In this document: positions 35,911-45,761 of the stretch, piece by piece
Layout: every line of letters starts with the position of its first letter
Numbering within the stretch: the stretch's first letter is position 1
DNA from: Dolomedes plantarius
Lineage: Eukaryota > Arthropoda > Arachnida > Araneae > Dolomedidae
NCBI GenBank assembly: GCA_907164885.2
Contig: OU015496.1
Span: 135,511,820 to 135,575,819 of the forward strand
DNA: 64,000 nucleotides
Direction of reading: 5' to 3'
Made by a program: the position numbers and the translations under genes
The notes under the pieces: model-generated
Told to the model about the DNA's origin: nothing
What the model saw: the letters and a program-made list of their open reading frames with translations, nothing else
Databases searched by the model: none

Positions 35911-36818
35911 ACATTAAGGTAATCTAAGCTGGCCGACAATGGCAATACGTATAAATTGCGTTGTATGAAGATAAAGTTACTATTGTAAATTATTGATACA
36001 TTAACTTTAGCAATAACACAGATATATTGTCTCCGGCAACATTTACTTTAAGCTTTGTAGTTAAGTTAGAGAATAAAGTTAAGAATTCCTATTATCTGCA
36101 ATATGGCTCGACCCACGTGTTGCACTGGTAATAAATTCATAGTTTAGTATACAAGATGGAATTAAATTAATTATTACGACAACTAAGGCGATCAGAAACT
36201 ACAAAAGTAAGGAGCCTAAATATACATTTATTTATGACAAAATATGAAGAAAACATTTATAACATGATCAGAAATGTTATATTTTTACCTAAGCCTACTT
36301 TGCCATGTGCTCCACACTCAACGACACATGATCCCAAAAGCACCTCACGCCGTCCGAGTTCAAAGGCCAACTGCCCGCTGGTTTTTTGCGAATCTAAGAT
36401 AGTTCGCCTTGGACTGCGCCAAGCTACTCTAAATGCATCTCGCACATGCGCAGGAAGGGCCGCAGCTGCTAGAATTGGCGTAGATAGCCCTTAGTGGCGA
36501 TAAATTTTTCTACACATTATGTTTACACCTTACAGTCATAAAGCCAGTTATAAAGACATGAATTGTGACCGACATACTACATGAATGTCTTTATAACAGT
36601 GAGATGCACCGGGGAGCAATGTAGAATCGCCTTTATGGTGCTCCCAGATAAAGGCGGCCATACAAGTGCAAGCAATCATCAAGGAAAAGTCTGCAGGATT
36701 TCCTTGTGGATTTCCTCAACTGAACCCTCGCGCACACACAAGTGCAACACACAGGCACACACGGGAAATGTTTTCCGATCGAGATTTTAGGGACTTTACA
36801 GTCCACCACCGGTCGTAA
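35911..36818. other. Unassigned stretch, partly GC-richer
   Basis: 36290-36500 is GC-richer and open in several frames on both strands, with no known domain. 36600-36660 contains a small hairpin (GCCTTTAT/ATAAAGGC). Confidence 0.35.
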
Positions 36819-37011
36819 GGGCCTGTTCACATGGAAGTCCGGTAGCGGAGACGTTAAAGTCTTTTATATTAAAGTCTTTTAATATTTAACAAATGGCAAA
36901 CCTCCAAACGACTAGCACCAAAATTTTTAACGCCTATGATTGGTTTATTTCCGTCTCAGCGCCATCTTTCCTTTTACGCTTCCGCTACCGGACTCCTATG
37001 TGAACAGGCCC
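36819..37011. mobile_element. Harbinger-type MITE
   Basis: The ends start GGGCCTGTTCACATGGAAGT (left) and GGGCCTGTTCACATAGGAGT (right, inverted); similarity runs about 40 bp through CCGGTAGCGGA. A TAA lies directly outside each end (36816-36818 and 37012-37014). A 3-bp TAA/TTA duplication with GGGCC-type ends is typical of PIF/Harbinger. The 193-bp body has no gene. Confidence 0.82.
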
Positions 37012-37087
37012 TAAGGCTTCCCCACACACGATGGAGAAATCAAGGTTTGGACTGCAAACCTCAAAGATTTCCTCTACGTGTATTACT

Positions 37088-37260
37088 TCTTAAGGTACGT
37101 AGTACCTTCAGAAGCAATCAGCAATGCAGAGAGCAATCTGAAGCAATGCAATCAGAAGCATCAATCAGCAGCATCAATCAGCAGCAATCAGCAGCAAATC
37201 AATCAGCAGCAAGAAGCAATGCAGATTGCTTCTTAAGGTACGTAGTACCTTAAGAAACAA
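37088..37260. repeat. AATCAGCAGC minisatellite between two palindromes
   Basis: About 120 bp of imperfect CAATCAGCAG/AAGCAATGCA units lies between two palindromes, each with arms TTAAGGTAC and GTACCTTMA around GTA (near 37090-37120 and 37230-37256). Confidence 0.8.
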
Positions 37261-38671
37261 TCAGCAATTTCCCCGTTTATTTGTGCGAATGTCCGAGGAC
37301 AAGTACCTTCATGTAAAAAAAAATTGTAGGAATTTGACAATACCAAAATTTTAATTTAGATACATTATTGTGGTGTAATCATGTCCTGGATATCAACAAC
37401 AGCGAAGAACAGCCCAAGTTATCCTATGTTATACCAATATATTGACAATAGTATTTATTTATGCCTCATTTCAAGTAGGAATGAATAATTTTCGGTTTGT
37501 TCTTCCGGTCTGTTCTGTCTAATTTTCCGGGTCCGTTCTCTAACAATTGTACAGAATGACGGATTATACGGGATTGATAACACACAGATGTGTAAAGAAA
37601 GCTGTAAATCTCTGATAATCCTAAAATATGCTTCTTTTATCATAATGAGAGAGCTACTGAGAGATCTCATAGCGCGTGCAGACTTGTACAGCGCTCTCTG
37701 CAGGACAGTCGGGGAGAGAGCTCTGTCGAATGTGAATGCACCATCAGATGATTCAAATAGGTCTTTATTGATAAAAGGATAAAATATATTTTGAATTTTT
37801 AATCTTGAAGTAATAAATAATATTTCTTTGTTTCCGAAATTCGTCAGCATTTTTACCGACAATTCGCGTTTCATTTCTGAGACTTTTCCTAGACACGCAC
37901 AGATAATTGGAAAAGTGGATAATCCACCCACTTCTCCGATTTGTTTGGAAATTTGGAGTTTAGTATAAAACTGCTAAAAAATTAAGCCATTAGATGTCTT
38001 GTGTTCTGAAAAAATATTGCAGTTTTCCAAAGGCATATTGATCAAAGAAATCAGTTTTGTTTTCAGCATTTTAAAAATATACTTTCAGAAATTCCAAACA
38101 TATCAAGCGTAACTTTTACTCAGTCTGAAAAATTTTATTAAAACAAGTCTTTTTAATTGAATATTTTTTTAGTGTTTGTAAAGTGATAGTGAACATGATT
38201 TAATTAGGCTTCTAAATATAATTATAAAAATTTTATTTTTTCTGCTTTTGCATGCAGTTAATTTTTAGTCGATTGATTTTTTAATTTGTTTGGGTTATTT
38301 ATATTTTAACTGGATTCCGAGTTATGCCTCTTTAGATATTTTTTCATAGCTACTAAAAAACTACAGTCATTTTCTTTTGTTTTCATCTTATCACAAAATC
38401 ATATGAAAAATATACCTAAAGTTTCTTGATGACTTGCCACTGAAATGTTCATAAAATAGTAAACCATGAGCATGATTACATCTAAATAGTTTTTTTGTCA
38501 ATTTGCTTTGGAATAAATTGCGAATTGCCCTCAATTTAAGGATATTTTCCTACTGAGACTGCATTAGGGGGACAATAATTGAGATTGAATTATAGCCTAA
38601 ACTAGTATATCTGAGCCAAATTTTGCATAGCATGAGAAATTTTCGATAATGGCGGACACAATTTTCTACGC
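37261..38671. other. Unassigned stretch with a 158-codon frame
   Basis: The minus-strand frame 37931-37455 (158 codons) is long for this AT content, but it has no recognisable domain or signal, and its composition gives no strong coding sign. The rest is AT-rich without structure. Confidence 0.3.
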
Positions 38672-38950
38672 ATGGGGCCCCTTAGTAGCCAAGTGGAAGC
38701 ACATTGGGCATGAATTGAGGGTACTCAGTTCGAATACCAACGGAGGCCAGTGAATACCTTCGTGTCTAGACCGAATGTGGTCAAGTTAAATAGGTAGACT
38801 GGAAAGTCCTTCTGTAATGGCAGAGAGGGTGGGAGAAGGTGTCCCAAGATGTCGTACCTCGGTGGTCAATCCCCCAGATGTCATACCTCGGTGTGCTCGA
38901 TGAATATTTAGGTGGCACCAAGGAGTTGTGTTGGTTCACATATACAGTTC
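38672..38950 (+). repeat. tRNA-derived SINE
   Basis: The A-box-like TTAGTAGCCAAGTGGAAGCA and the B-box-like CTCAGTTCGAATACCAACG are followed by ATACCTTCGTGTCTAGACCG. A 30-bp phrase with GATGTCRTACCTCGGTG is duplicated at 38848-38895. Confidence 0.68.
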
Positions 38951-39299
38951 CCGCATAGCAAACAAATAGTGATTCTCTCAGATTTTGTGCAAATGACTTC
39001 ATTGGCCCCGCTTTGGCAAACAACATTTTCTAGAGACCAGCCGCTGCGCGACCAGCATGGTCGCTTTTAGTTTTATACTTTCTTTTGCAAAACAATTCAA
39101 CTGAAAGAAACGTATGTTTATTACCTGTCATCATAAATATACGTTGTTAAGTGGTAGTGCGATCTGAGCCAAAAAATTTATACTTGCAAAATTCTCTATA
39201 AGGCTGATTCTAAAACATCGAGATTGAAAAAATACGAATTTCCGCTACTTAAGAACAGAGTTAAAGATAAGACTGAGAAACCCAACAACAAAGATTTTT
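38951..39299. other. Unassigned stretch
   Basis: No gene or repeat recognised. Confidence 0.35.
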
Positions 39300-39590
39300 A
39301 AAATTACATTCCTTTCTGTATGTAATATTTTTCAAAATTAAGGTATCTGCACTTTATCATTACATGAAATTAGAAATTGTTAGAGACAATTTTTTTTCAT
39401 TAAAAAAGGAGTAAAAATTCAGCAAGTACTAAAATATAGTGTAGATTACATCACTCTCTATATGTACTATTGTTCACAATTCAGATATCTACACTTAATC
39501 ATACCAAATAAAAAATTGTTGGGAAAATTTCTTCACTTATAAAATGGAGTAAAAATTCAACAAGTACTACTAAAAAAAGTGTAGACAATT
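39300..39590. repeat. Two diverged tandem copies, about 155 bp
   Basis: GGAGTAAAAATTCARCAAGT occurs near 39408 and 39546, preceded in each copy by a similar order of ATCTRCACTT and AAATTGTTRG phrases. Confidence 0.7.
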
Positions 39591-40249
39591 AACTCTTACT
39601 TACTATTAAGATATTATAATGCAATTATGAATATTTTACTATGATATTCCTCAAACTTCTTGATATACACAGTTCAGTATTTCAGAAATAGGAGATACTA
39701 CAGTGACAGAATCAAAAGAACGGACTCTAGATAAACCTACTTACAACTGTCCATGACTAAACACTAGATTTGATAGGTCTAAACATATTTTATCAAAAGT
39801 TTGTCCTCTTACATACAGTTAGAAAAACCGATGGAACAAAAGAATAAATTATCTCGTGAATAAATTAAAATTCTTCACGTGTAAAATACAGCAATTAAAT
39901 TGTACCAAATTACGTGCTATCGTCAAACCACTACACGCACGCGGTCGGCCGCTAATGTTTACATCTGGTAGTTGCAGCCGTTGCCATTCGTAGTGTAGAA
40001 ATATCGCTGATTTTTGTGCCGCATACCCACGCGTTTTATATACATAGATAGTATGCCATGGAATAAATCCACTGTTATACTCTTACTGAATAATAATAAT
40101 AAAAATAATAATAATAATAATAAAATGATGCAATTTAGGCCATCAAAGTTCTTTTCCAGTAGATAAAAATAGAGATGGAAGGTAACGGTTCAAGTCAACT
40201 ACTTCTTTTCCTCAGTGTTTCTCCAACTGAAGAGGGTCTTCTTTTTCCC
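39591..40249. other. Unassigned stretch with AAT microsatellite
   Basis: A short (AAT)n tract lies at about 40089-40122. No gene. Confidence 0.45.
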
Positions 40250-40257
40250 GCTTTTTA

Positions 40258-40280
40258 ATATGTATATATATACATATATG

Positions 40281-40317
<37 letters not shown>
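40258..40317. repeat. (TA)n-(TG)n microsatellite
   Basis: A compound tract ending GTGTGTGTGTGTGTGTAAGT; the same junction occurs at 63343-63393. Confidence 0.9.
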
Positions 40318-40954
40318 AAGTAATAAAATCGCCCCACCATTATTAGTTTCCTTTGAAAAGCTAATACGTATGCTAAATTCCTTTCAAACTCAAAGCACAG
40401 CCCCCTATTTCAAAAACGAATTTATCGACTATTATATTCTCTTCAATGCACGCGTGGTAAAGTTATTTTTAGACATGGGTCAGCGTCACGCGTCTATCTC
40501 GCCACGCCGCACCTGCACGGAAAGTCTCGCGACGTTGAATCATAGCCTCACGTGTTCGATTCTAACCAATTAAAATAATTTTAGACTCCTAGCGCCCCCA
40601 TGGTATGAAAACGTTGAGCAGCGATTTTCGGCCCTTCCTTGCTTCATTCATTGCCTTGCTCGCTTGTCTTCTGGCTCGCGCTCTCTCATCTTTTGTCCCT
40701 TGTCCGCGTACTGCTTCCAGTTATATTTTGATGTAACCGTATTCGATACTCAAACCCCGGCAGCTCCGGGCTGTCCGTTGCCGTCATTGTAAAACGTCAT
40801 GTCGTCAGCTTGGGCCATTTTGTTCAACTATGTATTGCTGTGTACCTTCTCTGATGCCTTGATGTATATTTCCATGGAATAAAGTACTCCAGCTCTTCAG
40901 TGCGTTCCTGGTCTTTCCTCGAGTGCTCCGCAGTGACCACAACTACCATCAACA
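40314..40954 (+). repeat. Possible solo LTR
   Basis: Starts TGTAAGTAATAAA directly after a TA/TG tract. It contains an AATAAA signal near 40879 (CATGGAATAAAGTACTCC) and ends near CCATCAACA. This arrangement resembles an LTR, but no partner or target duplication was found. Confidence 0.3.
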
Positions 40955-41865
40955 GAAATGTTTTGAGTATTCGCACATCACGTGTACTGTGCCGATATTA
41001 TATCCTGTGTTAATTCATCACCTGTACCATTAAACAGTATTATACATAGGGAATAACAAAGCTAATGTATCAGAGTAAAACCTGGTTATGCTGAAGAAAT
41101 TATTTTCAAGCTATCTCTTAGAATGCATAAGTTTGCGAATATATCATGTAAAAATCAGAGTTAATATTTTATTAAATGACATAATGGAAGTCAATTAGTT
41201 TTTATTACTACTATATAAAAAAATATTAGGATGAAATCAAGCCACATTGCACTATACACACTACATTATGAATGTAATGTGCGGAAACACACTGAGTAAG
41301 ACATATATGAAAAATATTCTTGTATAATTAATTAAATTTGTCTGAGACAAGAAACCATAACCGTCTTTCTTTTATATATTTACAAGAGTATAGCTAATGA
41401 CTTTCTTTTAAGAGGTCCCTCAAGGCCTCTAAATAATTACTTGTAAAAAACTATTTATTCAGACAAATTAATCATTCCCAAATGAGTTTTTGAAAAATCT
41501 ATATTTTTTCCTTATTAAAAGAAAATTATGAATTTTCTTTGCGACATCAAGCGATAAATTGCAATAATAAATTTTTATTTCTTTATAATCTATTATATTG
41601 TAATAAATTTGAAAAACCGCTATTTTTCGCTGAATAAAGGAGATTTTTCATGTAATTTTTAAAGTATCAGAATTTATGAAAAAAAAAGATGTAATTTTTG
41701 GCAAACTTTGATAGACAGACTTTCAGAGTAAATATGCAATTAAAAGAGTAGTTCTTAACCTTTTCAGAGACATGGTGCAATATTATTTGTATGCAGGGTG
41801 GATTTCTGCATTTTTGTTTACCCTCTAGCTGATCAGGTTTGCGTTTCCGGCCATGCATTCCTATG
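40955..41865. other. Unassigned stretch left of the Pao element
   Basis: AT-rich; no gene. The last 25 bp (TTTCCGGCCATGCATTCC and following) recur on the other side of the Pao element. Confidence 0.4.
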
Positions 41866-42097
41866 TGATGCTGCGGCCAATGAGAAATTGGGAAAAGAGG
41901 GCGCTGTGCGTGCCTTTGAAGTGTGAAGTGTGCAAAATTGGCGAGTTCTAACTGAGAGCTCAGATGATGATGTTACTGAAAATATGTCTCTTCTTGTGTG
42001 GTGTAAATAAATATTGTGGCTGTGAATCGAGCTGTTTTTCTTAAAAGAACCCACTCCAGATAATATTATAAAGTGACGCCTGCTTAGGAGCGTTACA
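41866..42097 (+). repeat. Pao 5' LTR
   Basis: Matches 52666-52891; ends GGAGCGTTACA. Its first bases (TGATGCTGCGG) differ from the right copy (TGTTGCTG) and look more like the flanking DNA, so the extreme 5' end may be lost. Confidence 0.92.
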
Positions 42098-42118
42098 AAG
42101 TAGTGCCGAAACCAGGGA
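42098..42118 (+). other. Primer-binding-site-like sequence
   Basis: AGTAGTGCCGAAACCAGGGA lies directly after the LTR; GTGCCGAAACC recalls primer-binding sites of Bel/Pao elements. Confidence 0.55.
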
Positions 42119-42280
42119 TTTAGCGAATCTGGTGCGGGTAAAAATTTGATTTGAAGAAGACAGAGGTAAGAGAATTTTCACTTCTCTAATGTAATTATTG
42201 ATAGATTAGAGAAAAATAATAAGACGCGCGCAACTCTAAGAACAGCCACAACGAAAATTAATAAGAAATTAGAAGACGAA

Positions 42281-43722
42281 ATGAGCGCTACTTCTCCAAG
42301 TAGTGATTCAGTCGAAGAATTACTTTCGTTATTAGTAATAAAAGAACACAACTTGTTAACATTAAACAAAGAAATAGAAGATGATATTTCTGACGCCAAA
42401 TTGTTAGAAAATTAAATAATTGCCTCGGAAAATTATAAAGAAGATATATTAATTTGTAAAACACGCGCGAATAGATTTATTAAAAAAATGCAACAAGAAA
42501 ATAATCTAAAAAATAGTCTACAAGATAATCTACAAGATAATGCAATAGTTTCGAACTCCCCATTTCAAATTCTTCAGCACCAGTTAAGCTACCACGTTTG
42601 GTTATCGATAAATTTAAAGGCGATATATACAAGTGGCCTAACTTTTGGGCGCAGTTTAAAAGTGTCATACATGAAAACGAATCGTTAAATAACGTCGAAA
42701 AATTTAATTATTTAAGATCTTATTTAACGAGTGACGCAGAAAGAGCTATTTCTGAGTTTTCACTTGTCGACAAAAATTATAGTAAGGCGATCGTCATTTT
42801 GGAAACCCGATTCGGCAAAACAACATTAGAAATAGATAGTCACATGTCGAAATTGCTCGGTTTGGCGCCATGCAAGAGTTCCAGAGATATAACATCGCTG
42901 CGCAAAATTTACGATTCTTGTGAAGTCGAAATGCAGGCGTTGCAAAGTCTTGGCATTGAGCCAAATGCATACGGAGCATTGCAGTTTCCGATTTTAATCA
43001 CAATAATACCAAACGATATCGCCTTGGATTTTAATAGATCCCACGATATTGAAGAAAATAAAATAACTGATTTGCTGCAGTTTTTAAAGAAGGAAGTGGA
43101 ATCGCGAGAGCGAACACTACTATTGACCAAACCAACAGATAATACTACTGGGTATTTAAAGAATTCAGATAGCAGTCAATTTCGTGTTAATAAACAATAT
43201 AAAGAAAGGTTCAAATGGTATGAAAACAACAATAAAGAACTAAAATCTTCGGCAGCTGCATTAAGCACTATCGTTGATAATTTTTGTGTGTTTTGTAACA
43301 AAGTAACGGATCATTTATCTGATGAGTGCAATAAATTTAACATAGTTGAAAAGAAAAGTATCTTAAAACGGAATGGCAGATGTTTTTTATGTTTTAAGAA
43401 GTTTCATATTAAGAAATTATGCAAGGTAAAAATTGAGTGTAATGTCTGCCATAAAAGACAACATCGAAAAGGTTTGTGTGAACAGGCTTATCCCCTAGAT
43501 GTCTCGTTATGTGATCAGGATAAAACTATAAATAATTCTGAAACTGTATTGACATCAGTTATGCCCCAGAGAAAAGAAAATAAAACTGGTAAACAAACAT
43601 TTTTTATGCAAACCTTTCGAGCTATTGTTGTTGGCTCAACAGCTAAAACGAAAGTTCGTTGTTGTTACTTGATTCGGGAAGTGAGCGCACATTTATTCAT
43701 GAAAAACTTTCAAAGAAATTAA
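42281..43722 (+). pseudogene. gag: Pao gag-like region with zinc knuckles
   Basis: An N-terminal part starts at 42281 (MSATSPSSDSVEELLSLL), stops at 42413-42415 and shifts frame before the long frame 42598-43722. There the sequence FKGDIYKWPNFWAQFKSVIH is the conserved capsid-like block of Pao gag (Pfam DUF1759). Three zinc-binding motifs follow at residues 230-244 (CVFCNKVTDHLSDEC), 262-275 (CFLCFKKFHIKKLC) and 281-294 (CNVCHKRQHRKGLC). This protein packages element RNA. The sequence before the first ATG (LEKNNKTRATLRTATTKINK) is also open in frame, so the original start lay upstream. The frame then shifts into the protease. Confidence 0.88.
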
Positions 43723-44365
43723 ATTTGCCTGTTGTAGATAAAGAAAAAATAAATTTGCACACCTTTGGTAACTATACTGCTGTTAAAACCACAAGACGTA
43801 AAGTTAAATTTCAACTGTGTAACATTGAAGACGAAAGTAAATGCATCACTATCCAGGCATTAGAATCACCAGAAATTTGTAATGCTTTAATCGAAATTCC
43901 TAGCAAGGAACTGAATAAACAAATACAATCCTTAAACATTAAATTATCGGACTGTGAAGATGATGGATATAACCATCACAATATTGATATCTAATAGCAT
44001 CGGATTATTTTTGGGAAATAACTTCCGGTAAAACAAAGCGTTTAAGTTCATCTGTGATGCTAATAGATACATTGATGGGATGGGCAATTCAAGGTCCAGT
44101 TGAAAATTCTTTTATGAATGTTGAAGTATCATCAATTGGAGTTTTAAATGCTATTGTTAGGAAATATTTCGATGACGATCAGTTAGTGTCAGCACAGTTA
44201 AAAGCCTTTTGGGAATTAGAATCCCTAGGCATTCATAACGATCCTTTAAAACGATCAGTTTCCGACGAGGAAGCTCTTCAAAATTTCGAGTCAACTTTAA
44301 CCTTTAAAGAAGGTCGTTTATTACATAAAATACCTATAAATCATCTTTTCAAGTACAAAATTTAG
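43659..44365 (+). pseudogene. pol: Pao aspartic protease and start of reverse transcriptase
   Basis: LLLDSGSERTFI near 43660 is the aspartic protease active site (D-S-G) of Pao elements (Pfam DUF1758). The frame runs to 43994, then shifts; IASDYFWEI and GWAIQGPVENSF follow, the usual link between protease and reverse transcriptase. The reading ends with FKEGRLLHKIP at about 44340, where the fingers of reverse transcriptase would begin. The protease would cut the polyprotein. Stops and shifts at 43995 and beyond make it non-functional. Confidence 0.85.
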
Positions 44366-44722
44366 AAATTCTGAGCTACGAAGTATAATTTTTTTCAATT
44401 AGATTTATTTGATATACAGTTAAGTATATAAAACTTAAATTTCAAAGCAATACGATGATTAGAAATGCGCCTGGAGCAGTTTGAATATTCGTATGACATG
44501 AAAATTTTTATTTTGAGAAAAACACATTTAAAGTTATTGCTATTAGTAATCACATAATATCTAAATTACATACAAATGCCTATAACTAGGAAAGTAATCA
44601 CAGAAATTAAAAATTCTTTTTGCAACACATTCCTACTCGTCAGTAGTTTGACAATTCAATAAAATAAAAAAATCGAATTTTTGGGCAAATTTCACCATTT
44701 TGAAAGTCCACTGTCCCCTTAA
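44345..44722. mobile_element. Foreign insert replacing Pao reverse transcriptase core
   Basis: About 360 bp with no Pao coding. Its right edge is a TTAA (44719-44722), and Pao coding resumes at once after it (QYSVIYPDTC). In minus orientation the edge reads TTAAGGGGACAGTGGACTTT, which looks like the end of a TTAA-type DNA transposon such as Kolobok. No inverted partner is seen at the left edge, so one end and the reverse transcriptase core were probably lost in one deletion. Confidence 0.55.
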
Positions 44723-44723
44723 A

Positions 44724-45270
44724 GCAATATTCTGTTATATACCCCGATACTTGTTTAACGTTGAATGAATCAATGTACGTAGACGATTTGTTAGCAGGAG
44801 CTCTGAATGAAGAAGAAGGGTTTAAAAGATCTAAAGAAGCTAATTTTATAATGAAAGAAGCAGGAATGACCCTTCGAAAATGGAAGAGCAATTCTTCAGC
44901 TCTCGAGAAGCAGTGGAGTGACTCTAACTTCGAAACAAATAATTCCGATAAGTGCCATGTTCTTTAAAGGTACTGGGACTATTATGGGATCCTCAAATAG
45001 ACATTTTCAAGTTTGATGTCACAAACCTCATGCAATTTATTGCAAGTTCTGATAACACCAAGCGTACAATAATACGAGCTGCAAGTAGAATTTTTGACCC
45101 TGTGGGCTTTCTTTATCCCTTTACAGTCAGAGTAAAATTGTTTTTCCAAGAATTATGGGAACGGGGAGTCCACTGGGATGAAGAAGTACCCGAAGACATA
45201 CGTAGCTCAGTAATAGAAAAACTGGTGTGAGGAATTGCTCTTAGTTTGTAACCTGGAAATACCTAGATAG
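44724..45270 (+). pseudogene. pol: Pao reverse transcriptase YVDD box and connection
   Basis: ESMYVDDLLAGALNEEEGFK at about 44770 contains the YVDD catalytic box of reverse transcriptase. After a frameshift near 44960 the sequence continues with LKVLGLLWDPQIDIFKF, AASRIFDPVGFLYPFTVRVK and LFFQELWERGVHWDEEVP, typical of the Pao region between reverse transcriptase and RNase H (Pfam Peptidase_A17). It stops at about 45230 and the long-TIR transposon starts at 45291. The palm is incomplete because the segments before YVDD are missing. Confidence 0.9.
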
Positions 45271-45290
45271 TCCAGTAACCTAGTACATCG

Positions 45291-45627
45291 TAAGTTGCAT
45301 CAAGTGGGGGTAGTAGGTTTATTTTTTTTCTTGTATAAGATGTGACTGAGATGCAAAATCCAAGTTTTCGCCCTCGGCAGCCCCCCGGATCATTTTTGAA
45401 TATCCCAAAAACTGCAAAATTTTCGCCCTTTTTTCGGTTTTTTCCCATTTTGACCATGAAGGAGCACGCTTTTGACAAAAATTATAATACACAGTTTTAA
45501 ATTAAATTAAATTTACTACAATTTGAGACCAGAATGGGTTCTGTAGACCTAATAGTTTCTGAGATACAGCTTTTCAAAGTTTGGCAATTTTTCCAAACTT
45601 TAAAATTTTAAGCTAATTTTCATGTTT
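45291..45627 (+). repeat. Left terminal inverted repeat of 5-kb transposon
   Basis: Inverted partner of 49911-50248. Shared blocks include ATGCAAAATCCAAGTTTTCG, AATATCCCAAAAACTGC and ACCATGAAGGAGCACG. Confidence 0.92.
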
Positions 45628-45761
45628 CTTCATATGCAATTGTCTTTATATCTTCAATAACCTGTCTGAAATGAGTCAGTAAAGTTAACATTTATTCAGT
45701 TTAACATGGGGTTGGGGGTGTGTGGAGGGGGAAGGTTTGGTGGGAGGGGGGAGATCACTGT

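Noticed and set aside
36234..36494. 86-codon plus and 62-codon minus frames in a GC-richer block
   Set aside because: Both strands are open and neither shows a known domain.
37455..37931. 158-codon minus frame as a gene
   Set aside because: No domain, signal peptide or membrane pattern, no splice context and no neighbouring exon; kept only as a note in the unassigned stretch.
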